A stretch of DNA of 6,206 bases from Candidatus Peregrinibacteria bacterium (GTDB lineage Bacteria; Patescibacteriota; Gracilibacteria; UBA1369; PNNO01): positions 1 through 6,206 of the forward strand of contig JAUVDZ010000072.1 of NCBI GenBank assembly GCA_030595015.1. Direction: 5' to 3'. The notes beneath the pieces are model-generated. The model was given only the letters and a program-made list of their open reading frames with translations, was not told the DNA's origin and did not search any database. Below are positions 1-5,128 of this stretch, in pieces. The position numbers and the translations under genes are program-made. Numbering within the stretch: the first letter of the stretch is position 1; every line of letters begins with the position of its first letter.

Positions 1-534
1 ATATTAGTTAAAACTGAAGACATTGGAAACGAAGATTTTTATATAGGGCAAATAAGACAATTAGGATTACGGAATGAAGATATAAAAAAATGGAGTGATC
101 TAATGGGATTCACTTCAAGCGCAAGTGCAAGTTTTACCATGATTAGCATTATCCTTGGTGTGATTGGAACAATTGTAGCAGGTGTAACCATATTCATCAT
201 AATATTTGTAAGTGTAGTAAACAAAAGAAAGCAAATTGGGATATTGAAAGCAATCGGCATGAAAGAAAAAACCATCGTTTTGTACTTTGTTATGCAGGCT
301 TTGTTCTATGGTGTGATTGGAGTTGTCCTTGGTGCAGCATGTATTTTATTTCTCGTGCGCCCGTATTTCATAACAAATCCTTTAGACTTCCCTGTGGGAT
401 GGGTGTCCCTTGAAGTCACATTCGATATTTTAAGGATAAGTAATATCAGTCTGATCGCTGCAGCTTTGATAGGTGGATTCTTCCCTGCATATCGTGGAGC
501 AAAAGAAAGTATCCTGAAATCAATCTGGGGATAA
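1..534 (+). CDS. ABC transporter permease, FtsX/MacB-like, C-terminal part (5' truncated)
   Basis: The reading frame is open from the first base, so the gene begins outside the window; 177 residues remain. Three hydrophobic segments are visible, at fragment residues about 45-73, 92-119 and 149-163. After the first comes KRKQIGILKAIGM (75-87), the cytoplasmic coupling-helix motif typical of FtsX-domain permeases. The C-terminal FPAYRGAKESILKSI (161-175) is the usual PAYRAA-type ending of the same family. Members pair with a LolD/MacB-type ATPase and either export substrates or transmit mechanical force across the membrane; the substrate cannot be read here. The partner ATPase follows after 22 bp, so the two are surely co-transcribed. 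The hydrophilic stretch before residue 45 would be the end of the extracytoplasmic domain. The family call is firm; the true start and N-terminal domains are not visible. Confidence 0.93.
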   Translation: MLVKTEDIGNEDFYIGQIRQLGLRNEDIKKWSDLMGFTSSASASFTMISIILGVIGTIVAGVTIFIIIFVSVVNKRKQIGILKAIGMKEKTIVLYFVMQALFYGVIGVVLGAACILFLVRPYFITNPLDFPVGWVSLEVTFDILRISNISLIAAALIGGFFPAYRGAKESILKSIWG

Positions 535-556
535 TATTATATAATTTATAGATTTA

Positions 557-1222
557 ATGATTATTGAAGTAAAAAATCTTAAAAAAACATATGAAGGAAA
601 AGTCCCGACACATGCGCTTAAAGATGTTAATTTTGGAGTAAAAAAAGGTGAATTTGTTGCTCTTATGGGACGAAGTGGTTCCGGAAAATCCACACTATTA
701 CATCAACTCGGCTTACTTGATACACCAACTGCAGGACAAGTAATTATAGAAGGAACAAACATTATTTCTTTTTCTAAACAAGAAAGATCTGACTTTCGTT
801 TAAAAAAATTAGGATATGTGTTCCAATCCTACGCATTATTACCTGAATTAACAGCTCTTGAATCAGTTTATTTGCCTTTAATGCTTTCAAATATTGATAA
901 AAAAGAATATATAGAAAAGGCTTCTAAAATGTTAACAAAAGTAGGGCTTGGTGATAGATTAGACCATTTACCAAAAGAAATGTCAGGAGGAGAACAGCAA
1001 AGAGTAGCCATTGCCAGAGCATTAGTAAATAATCCAACAATTTTATTCGCTGATGAACCAACAGCAAATCTGGATAGCGAATCATCAAAAGTTATCTTAG
1101 AATTATTCAAAAAACTCAATAAAGACATTGGGCAAACTATCATAATGGTTACCCACGAACCTGACGACGAAAAATATGTAGATCGCGTGATATGGCTGAA
1201 GGATGGAGTTATACAAAAGTAA
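557..1222 (+). CDS. ABC transporter ATP-binding protein, LolD/MacB type
   Basis: This 221-residue, full-length nucleotide-binding subunit hydrolyses ATP to drive the upstream permease from the cytoplasmic face. All motifs are present: Walker A GRSGSGKST (38-46), Q-loop Gln90 in YVFQSY, signature MSGGEQQR (142-149), Walker B ILFADEP (162-168) with catalytic Glu167, D-loop NLD (171-173) and H-loop His200 in MVTHE. The length, the GYVFQSYALLPELTALE stretch (86-102) and the GLLDTPTAG segment (52-60) are typical of the lipoprotein-release/macrolide-export (LolD/MacB) subgroup. The second Walker A residue is Arg where family members usually have Pro, a tolerated position. The ATG lies 22 bp after the permease stop, with no Shine-Dalgarno sequence in the AT-rich gap. 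The metallophosphoesterase gene follows after 12 bp. The substrate is unknown, so no gene symbol is given. Confidence 0.95.
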   Translation: MIIEVKNLKKTYEGKVPTHALKDVNFGVKKGEFVALMGRSGSGKSTLLHQLGLLDTPTAGQVIIEGTNIISFSKQERSDFRLKKLGYVFQSYALLPELTALESVYLPLMLSNIDKKEYIEKASKMLTKVGLGDRLDHLPKEMSGGEQQRVAIARALVNNPTILFADEPTANLDSESSKVILELFKKLNKDIGQTIIMVTHEPDDEKYVDRVIWLKDGVIQK

Positions 1223-1234
1223 TAAACCAAAACT

Positions 1235-2116
1235 ATGCACTCCCTCATTTTCTACTTTTCATACCTGGCATTTCCGTTTTTGATACTTTTGATATTCCTG
1301 ATAATTAAAAAGTTCAAGAATAAAATCATGCTGATTACTGCAATTCTTTTGCTTTTAATCACATTATTGTTTATCTACTCACGATTTATTGAAACAAACC
1401 TGATTTTCACTCAAACAACAAGGGTTCAAACAGGGTTCTCTTCTAAAATAATCGTTATTTCTGATATTCATTTAGGAGTTTATAAAGATACAAATTTTCT
1501 TAAACGAGTAGTCAGCGAAATAAATGTAATTAAAGATGCTGATGCGGTTTTGATTCCTGGGGACCTCACTTATCACCCTTCAGAAGATCTCGAAGATTTA
1601 AAAGCAATGTTTGCTCCGCTAAAAGATATCAACCTCCCGGTATATGCAGTTTTGGGTAATCACGATACAGAACATCCGGGCCCTCCAATCCAACAAAAAC
1701 TACAAAAAGCTTTAGAAAGTAATAAGGTTATATTCTTACAAAACACCTATGAGACAATTAAAAACACAAATATCACAATCTTAGGTTTAGGTGATAATTG
1801 GGCTAATCAGGATGACATTTCTAAAATCAACGAATTCACAAAAGCTGATAATCTAATCGTTATGACCCATAATCCAGATACAACACTTAGATACGAAAAC
1901 TCAATTCCTGACATAACAATTGCCGGACATGCACACGGCGGACAAATCAGAATCCCCTATTTATACAAATATGCAATACCCTGCGCCGGCGCTTTTGATC
2001 AGGGATTATACGAAATGACTATTGGCAAAGTGTTTGTTTCAGCAGGATTAGGCGAAGTAGGATTACCAATGAGACTGGGAATTCCGCCAACAATCGATAT
2101 CCTGGAATTCTATTAA
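1235..2116 (+). CDS. membrane-anchored metallophosphoesterase, YkuE/YaeI-like
   Basis: A 293-residue calcineurin-like phosphoesterase. Two hydrophobic segments (about 4-24 and 31-49) anchor it in the membrane, and the catalytic domain starts near residue 70. The di-metal motifs appear in order: SDIHLG (Asp77, His79), PGD (Asp110), GNHD (Asn142, His143), THNPD (His212) and GHAHGGQ (His232, His234). The ending GLGEVGLPMRLGIPPTIDIL matches the YkuE/YaeI subgroup, whose members are membrane-associated phosphodiesterases; the natural substrate here is not readable and could be a lipid or cell-wall phosphate ester. The start lies 12 bp after the ATPase stop, and ATG 1235 keeps both membrane segments, whereas the next Met (residue 32) would lose the first. 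The tight spacing suggests co-expression with the ABC exporter; a functional link is inference. A hairpin follows the stop. Confidence 0.92.
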   Translation: MHSLIFYFSYLAFPFLILLIFLIIKKFKNKIMLITAILLLLITLLFIYSRFIETNLIFTQTTRVQTGFSSKIIVISDIHLGVYKDTNFLKRVVSEINVIKDADAVLIPGDLTYHPSEDLEDLKAMFAPLKDINLPVYAVLGNHDTEHPGPPIQQKLQKALESNKVIFLQNTYETIKNTNITILGLGDNWANQDDISKINEFTKADNLIVMTHNPDTTLRYENSIPDITIAGHAHGGQIRIPYLYKYAIPCAGAFDQGLYEMTIGKVFVSAGLGEVGLPMRLGIPPTIDILEFY

Positions 2117-2127
2117 TAATTAAAAAC

Positions 2128-2148
2128 CGCAACTTTTTAGAAGCTGCG
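2128..2148 (+). terminator. hairpin after the exporter/phosphoesterase operon, possible weak terminator
   Basis: CGCA pairs with TGCG and CTT with AAG around one A-C mismatch, leaving a small T-rich loop. The hairpin begins 12 bp after the stop of the phosphoesterase gene. The downstream tail is T-rich (TGTTATTGTATT) but not an unbroken T-run, so termination may be inefficient and some read-through into the lipoprotein gene is possible. It could instead act as an mRNA 3'-end stabiliser. Confidence 0.45.
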
Positions 2149-2192
2149 TGTTATTGTATTCCAGTTAACACATATAACTAACCTCATATAAA

Positions 2193-3110
2193 ATGAGAAA
2201 AATGATCACAATGGGTATAATTGCTACCCTAGCCCTCGGACTTTCAGGATGCATTGAAGCAGACCCAATCGTTGTTGAAGAACCTGTTGTCAAAGATCCA
2301 GTTGTTGAAACGAAAATCGTCGACACTGAAGACTACACTTACAACAAGCAAACAGGAGAATTAACTGCTGTTAAAAGCGGTGAAGTTCTTTATGAAACTC
2401 CAAATCATCCAAACACAGTATTAGACGTTTTGGGATTAGACGGCGACAAACTTATCGTTTTTGAAACCGGCAATGACAACTCACCTGGCCCTGGATTTAT
2501 ACACGAAGTATGGATAAGCGATAGAGCTGCAGAATCTATCTACTACTTAGATTTATCAGATCCTGAAAAAGGATTGTTTAGCTACGTTATTCCGGAATAC
2601 AAAATCGATGAAGAACAAAAACTTTTAGAAAACTTCAATGCTGGAGGAGTTCTTTTATACTCAACTGCAGGCTCATCAGCAAATGTATCAACAAGTAATT
2701 CAACATTCGACTATACTGCTGAAACACTTGAATCAATGGCTGACGAATGTGGCACAGCATACGAAGAAGGATATTTCGCTGATTTAGTTGAAGATTATGC
2801 AAACACTCCAAAATACACTTACGAATTCAAATATAATGGGGATTCTCAGGATCCAGGCATATATACAGTTACTGTGCTTATAGACAGAAAGGAATATGGT
2901 ACAAATCTCGCTGCAGTAAAAGCTGACTTTGATCAGTGTTTTGCCGGAGGAGATATGTATCCAATTAATGTCGCTTACAATCACATTATCTTTGTAAGTT
3001 CATGTGGAAGTGGCATTAATGATGGATCGGACGATCCAATTGGATGTGCTGACATCAGAAAAGTTATTGAACCAACTCTTGGAATTAATCCTGAAATGGC
3101 GTTTATGTAA
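2193..3110 (+). CDS. lipoprotein of unknown function
   Basis: This 305-residue protein has a clear lipoprotein signal: a basic n-region (Arg2, Lys3), a hydrophobic core at 5-16 and lipobox LSGC with the lipidated Cys at 20. An acidic, Val/Pro-rich spacer with EEPVVKDPVVE (29-39) follows, a flexible tether to the membrane. The remainder (about 45-305) looks globular and beta-rich, and I do not recognise its family. The mature protein has four Cys besides the lipidated one (186, 249, 271, 285), all in the C-terminal half, which suggests two disulfides. The last pair brackets an Asp/Gly-rich loop, CGSGINDGSDDPIGC (271-285), a possible ion-binding loop (inference). Met4 and Met7 are alternative starts, but Met1 keeps the basic n-region. 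TATAAC at 2173-2178 may be a -10 element with no convincing -35. A terminator follows at 3124. Confidence 0.85.
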   Translation: MRKMITMGIIATLALGLSGCIEADPIVVEEPVVKDPVVETKIVDTEDYTYNKQTGELTAVKSGEVLYETPNHPNTVLDVLGLDGDKLIVFETGNDNSPGPGFIHEVWISDRAAESIYYLDLSDPEKGLFSYVIPEYKIDEEQKLLENFNAGGVLLYSTAGSSANVSTSNSTFDYTAETLESMADECGTAYEEGYFADLVEDYANTPKYTYEFKYNGDSQDPGIYTVTVLIDRKEYGTNLAAVKADFDQCFAGGDMYPINVAYNHIIFVSSCGSGINDGSDDPIGCADIRKVIEPTLGINPEMAFM

Positions 3111-3123
3111 AACATTTAAAAGC

Positions 3124-3153
3124 CGGTAGTTAATAATGCTACCGTTTTTTTTT
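3124..3153 (+). terminator. intrinsic terminator after the lipoprotein gene
   Basis: CGGTAG (3124-3129) pairs perfectly with CTACCG (3139-3144) across a 9-nt loop and is followed at once by nine T (3145-3153). It sits 13 bp after the lipoprotein stop, which makes the lipoprotein and SIMPL genes separate transcription units. Confidence 0.85.
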
Positions 3154-3163
3154 ATATTCAATT

Positions 3164-3192
3164 TTGCAAAATCCTCATTTTAGTAATAAAAT
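3164..3192 (+). promoter_or_regulatory. sigma70-type promoter for the SIMPL gene
   Basis: TTGCAA (3164-3169) and TAAAAT (3187-3192) are separated by exactly 17 bp, each close to the -35 and -10 consensus. Transcription would begin near 3199, giving a leader of roughly 24 nt before ATG 3223. The geometry matches the promoters at 4544 and 5070, which supports the call. Confidence 0.65.
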
Positions 3193-3222
3193 CTTAAGAG
3201 TTATTCTCTAATTCCCCTTTTC

Positions 3223-4011
3223 ATGAACAATCTCATCAAAAACATTATCGGCATTGTAGCCGTAATTGCCACTTTGGCGATTGCATACGCAAGTTACACG
3301 TATGTTCAGGTTTACGATCGATCAAGCGAACCAACTAATTACAGAAGCTTTTACGTACAAGCTGAAGGCGAGGCTGTTGGAGTTCCGGATGTTGCTCAGT
3401 TCACTTTTCAGGTTATTTCAGAAGGTGGCGTTGATGTAGGAGTAGTCCAAAAAGAAAACACTGAAAAAATGAATAAAGTACTTGCATATATTAATACTGC
3501 AGGAATTGATAAAAAAGATATAAAAACTCAACAATATAGCATTAATCCACGATATAAAACTGTTCGTTGTGATTATCAATCAGGCAAAGTTTGTCCACCT
3601 CCATCAATTGCAGGATATACAGTTCAACAATCTGCACGAGTGAAAATTCGTGACTTTGAATTAATCAGTACTCTTTTAAGTGAAGTCGTTAAAAACGGAG
3701 CTAATTCAGTTTCGCAGCTTTCATTCACTATTGATGACTTAACTGAACTTGAAAACGAAGCACGTGCAGATGCAATTGCAAAAGCTAAGGCTAAAGCTGC
3801 CTTAATTGCAAAAGAAGGTGGCTTTTCAGTTGGACGACTATTAGAAATCAATGAAAACTTCTATTCAAGTCCAATGTACGCACAAAAAAGCATGGGAATG
3901 GAAGTATCAGTAGCATCTTACGATATGGATGAAGGAGTACCAGCGCCTACAATCGAACCAGGATCACAGGATATTAAAGTTAATATCAATATGCGCTATG
4001 AGATAAACTAG
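3223..4011 (+). CDS. SIMPL (DUF541) domain-containing membrane-anchored protein
   Basis: A 262-residue protein with an N-terminal hydrophobic segment (about 7-28) acting as an uncleaved anchor or signal peptide, followed by an extracytoplasmic SIMPL domain (about 42-262). Family hallmarks are AEGEAVGVPDVAQF (47-60), the GIDKKDIKTQQYSINPRY segment (94-111), AGYTVQQSARVKIRD (130-144), the Ala/Lys-rich helix around EARADAIAKAKAKAALIAKEGG (179-200), GRLLEI (204-209) and the closing strand IKVNINMRYEI (251-261). SIMPL proteins occur as periplasmic or surface-exposed oligomers; in bacteria their role is mostly unknown and sometimes stress-linked. An unusual insertion holds Cys116 and Cys124 plus a Pro run (125-127), probably a disulfide-closed loop. 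The gene has its own promoter and ends facing the minus-strand surface-protein gene, with a shared terminator between. No Shine-Dalgarno sequence precedes the ATG. Confidence 0.9.
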   Translation: MNNLIKNIIGIVAVIATLAIAYASYTYVQVYDRSSEPTNYRSFYVQAEGEAVGVPDVAQFTFQVISEGGVDVGVVQKENTEKMNKVLAYINTAGIDKKDIKTQQYSINPRYKTVRCDYQSGKVCPPPSIAGYTVQQSARVKIRDFELISTLLSEVVKNGANSVSQLSFTIDDLTELENEARADAIAKAKAKAALIAKEGGFSVGRLLEINENFYSSPMYAQKSMGMEVSVASYDMDEGVPAPTIEPGSQDIKVNINMRYEIN

Positions 4012-4025
4012 AAATCATAGATAAC

Positions 4026-4063
4026 AAAAAAGAGGCCGTTCTAATGAATTGACCTCTTTTTTT
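4026..4063. terminator. bidirectional intrinsic terminator between convergent genes
   Basis: AAAAAAGAGG (4026-4035) pairs perfectly with CCTCTTTTTT (4053-4062), with a 17-nt interior that adds one C-G pair past a mismatch. The right arm is a T-run for plus-strand transcripts and the left A-run becomes a T-run on the minus strand, so one element can end both the SIMPL transcript and the convergent surface-protein transcript. Confidence 0.85.
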
Positions 4064-4092
4064 AAAATTTAGATATTTTAGTACTCAATACT

Positions 4093-4515
4093 CTATTTTC
4101 TTTTTCGTCTTAAAGCTGCTGCTCCAAGTAATGAACCTAATCCAATGATTACAAGTCCAGGACCACTATTTGCAGTAGATCCACCTGAGTAAGCACTTGC
4201 AGGAGCTGCCGCCCCATGAAGTTCTTCAACTGGTGCTGGTTCTTCTGCTGGCGGTTCTTCTGCAGGAGGAGATTCTTCTGCTGCTGGTGCTGCTGCCTCT
4301 TCTTCAGCTGGTTCTTCAGCTGGTTCTTCAGCTGGTGGCAGAGTAAGAGCAGGAGGAGCATCATCTTCCTCAACAACAGGATCCTCTTCTACTGTAGCAA
4401 AAGGATCTACAAGTGCTGGTGGCGCATCCTGCGCATAAGCAATTGCAGAAAAATTCATTACTCCAACAGAAAGCAGAGCGATCAAAGCTAATAGATTGAT
4501 AAATAGTTTGTTCAT
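4093..4515 (-). CDS. secreted Ala/Glu/Pro-rich protein with C-terminal sorting-like tail
   Basis: This 140-residue protein is built in three parts. Residues 1-28 are a signal peptide with a likely cleavage site AYA|QD. Residues 29-116 form a low-complexity acidic spacer: DAPPAL occurs at 30-35 and 52-57, followed by PAEE-type repeats (60-98) and a small Gly/Ser/Ala stretch. Residues 117-140 are SGPG, a hydrophobic helix (121-135) and a basic end, RRKRK. Such a motif-helix-basic tail is the layout of sorting signals (LPXTG, PEP-CTERM and similar); SGPG is not a standard sortase motif, so it may be a lineage-specific variant or simply a membrane anchor. No enzyme domain is present, so a surface or stalk role is likely. 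The gene has its own promoter and converges on the SIMPL gene. The overlapping plus-strand Cys/Trp/Phe-rich reading frame is an artefact of the repeats. Confidence 0.85.
   Translation of the reverse strand: MNKLFINLLALIALLSVGVMNFSAIAYAQDAPPALVDPFATVEEDPVVEEDDAPPALTLPPAEEPAEEPAEEEAAAPAAEESPPAEEPPAEEPAPVEELHGAAAPASAYSGGSTANSGPGLVIIGLGSLLGAAALRRKRK
4300..4335. repeat. three perfect tandem 12-bp repeats coding for PAEE
   Basis: TTCTTCAGCTGG is repeated exactly three times (4300-4311, 4312-4323, 4324-4335). On the minus strand it encodes successive PAEE units of the acidic spacer. More diverged copies lie on both sides. Twelve base pairs keep the frame, so slippage would change spacer length without breaking the gene. 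Confidence 0.9.
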
Positions 4516-4543
4516 TTTTTATTTTTGTTATATTTTCAGGTAT

Positions 4544-4572
4544 ATTTTATCATAAAATAGCCATTTAAGCAA
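4544..4572 (-). promoter_or_regulatory. sigma70-type promoter for the minus-strand surface-protein gene
   Basis: Read on the minus strand, TTGCTT (4572-4567) lies 17 bp from TAAAAT (4549-4544). TGA immediately before the -10 gives an extended -10 element. The expected start near 4537 leaves a leader of about 22 nt before the ATG at 4515, with no Shine-Dalgarno sequence in it. Confidence 0.7.
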
Positions 4573-4590
4573 CCTTTCGAGCCTGTTTAC

Positions 4591-4610
4591 AATGTATATT
4601 TTTTTACATT
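4591..4610. repeat. inverted repeat upstream of the surface-protein promoter
   Basis: AATGTA (4591-4596) and TACATT (4605-4610) are perfect inverted arms around an 8-bp T-rich spacer, about 19 bp upstream of the minus-strand -35. TTTACA also occurs at 4586, 4603 and 4616. It could be a regulator site, but short AT-rich dyads arise easily by chance. Confidence 0.3.
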
Positions 4611-4652
4611 TTCCCTTTACAAAGCCACAAACATTCGATACTATTGCAACAC

Positions 4653-4665
4653 GGTCATTTTGACC
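4653..4665. promoter_or_regulatory. possible operator dyad upstream of the RRM gene
   Basis: GGTCA (4653-4657) and TGACC (4661-4665) form a perfect inverted repeat with a 3-bp spacer. It lies between a possible -35 (TTGCAA, 4644-4649) and a possible -10 (TATATA, 4669-4674); their 19-bp spacing is longer than ideal. If that promoter is real, the RRM transcript would have a leader of about 60 nt, longer than the others in this window. The dyad is seen; the operator role is inference. Confidence 0.3.
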
Positions 4666-4742
4666 TCTTATATATACGAGAATGTGCACAGTTTGAAATA
4701 TATAGGAACAAATAGACCGAAACTCATTAAAGCACACAACAA

Positions 4743-5003
4743 ATGGCTAAAAAATTATTTGTCGGAAATATCGAGTGGGGAGTTACAGATGAAGACCTTC
4801 AAAAACTATTCGCTGAACACGGTGAAGTTGAAGAAGCAGTTATCATCAAAGATAAATTCTCTGGTCGTCCGAAAGGATTCGGTTTTGTTACATACGTTAA
4901 CGACGAAGACGCAGACAAAGCTGTCGAAGCTCTGAATGATTACGAACTTAACGATCGTAAACTTGCAGTTAACGAAGCAAGACCTAAAGAGCCAAGAGAT
5001 TAA
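4743..5003 (+). CDS. single-RRM RNA-binding protein
   Basis: This 86-residue protein consists almost entirely of one RNA-recognition motif (about 3-77) with a short charged tail, ARPKEPRD. RNP2 is LFVGNI (5-10) and RNP1 is KGFGFVTY (44-51); the aromatic residues that stack on RNA bases are present (Phe6, Phe46, Phe48). SGRPKGFGF is the usual loop leading into RNP1. Such small cytoplasmic proteins, known from cyanobacteria, Bacteroidota and candidate phyla, bind single-stranded RNA and in some lineages respond to cold; the targets here are unknown. The ATG follows an in-frame stop at 4728 and is the first available start; no Shine-Dalgarno sequence is present. Upstream is a 227-bp divergent region shared with the surface-protein gene. 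The 3' end carries three successive hairpins, the last a strong terminator. Confidence 0.95.
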   Translation: MAKKLFVGNIEWGVTDEDLQKLFAEHGEVEEAVIIKDKFSGRPKGFGFVTYVNDEDADKAVEALNDYELNDRKLAVNEARPKEPRD

Positions 5004-5033
5004 GCTCTTTTAGTTTAATCTTCAAAAACTAAA
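4986..5033 (+). repeat. two hairpins at the 3' end of the RRM transcript
   Basis: AAAGAGC (4986-4992, the last codons) pairs with GCTCTTT (5004-5010, just after the stop). TTTAGTTT (5009-5016) pairs with AAACTAAA (5026-5033). The two overlap by two bases, so they may be alternatives. Neither has a strong T-run of its own. They could protect the mRNA 3' end or be a target of the RRM protein itself (inference). Confidence 0.5.
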
Positions 5034-5036
5034 TTT

Positions 5037-5071
5037 AAAAAAAATAGAATGTGTGCAGTTCTATTTTTTTT
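5037..5071 (+). terminator. strong intrinsic terminator after the RRM gene
   Basis: AAAAAAAATAGAA (5037-5049) pairs without mismatch with TTCTATTTTTTTT (5059-5071), a 13-bp stem with a 9-nt loop, TGTGTGCAG, ending in eight T. The A-run on the other side makes it potentially active in both directions. Its last two T are the first two bases of the -35 of the next promoter. Confidence 0.85.
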
Positions 5072-5098
5072 GACATAAATTAGCTAATTAGGTATAAT
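5070..5098 (+). promoter_or_regulatory. perfect consensus sigma70 promoter for the multi-HTH gene
   Basis: TTGACA (5070-5075) and TATAAT (5093-5098) are exact consensus hexamers with the optimal 17-bp spacing. Transcription should start near 5105, with a leader of about 24 nt before ATG 5129. This is the strongest promoter in the window by sequence. Unlike the others it starts inside the preceding terminator. Confidence 0.88.
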
Positions 5099-5128
5099 TT
5101 TTTCCTTTTTACAATTAATTAAATAATT

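Noticed and set aside
868..1248. 126-residue minus-strand reading frame opposite the ATPase gene
   Set aside because: It is antisense to a complete ABC ATPase with all motifs, and has no domain or promoter of its own.
4300..4335. CRISPR-like short repeats
   Set aside because: The units are 12 bp, directly adjacent without spacers, in frame and encode PAEE; this is a coding microrepeat.
4216..4491. plus-strand reading frame rich in Cys, Trp, Phe and Arg opposite the surface-protein gene
   Set aside because: Its composition is just the antisense reading of PAEE repeats; the minus-strand frame has a signal peptide, tail, promoter and terminator.
4528..4737. 69-residue minus-strand reading frame in the divergent intergenic region
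   Set aside because: It covers the promoter of the surface-protein gene and the dyads, has a composition without a recognisable motif, and lies where a regulatory region is expected.
4660..4935. 91-residue plus-strand reading frame overlapping the RRM gene in another frame
   Set aside because: The RRM frame carries intact RNP1 and RNP2; this frame begins in the promoter region and has no recognisable feature.
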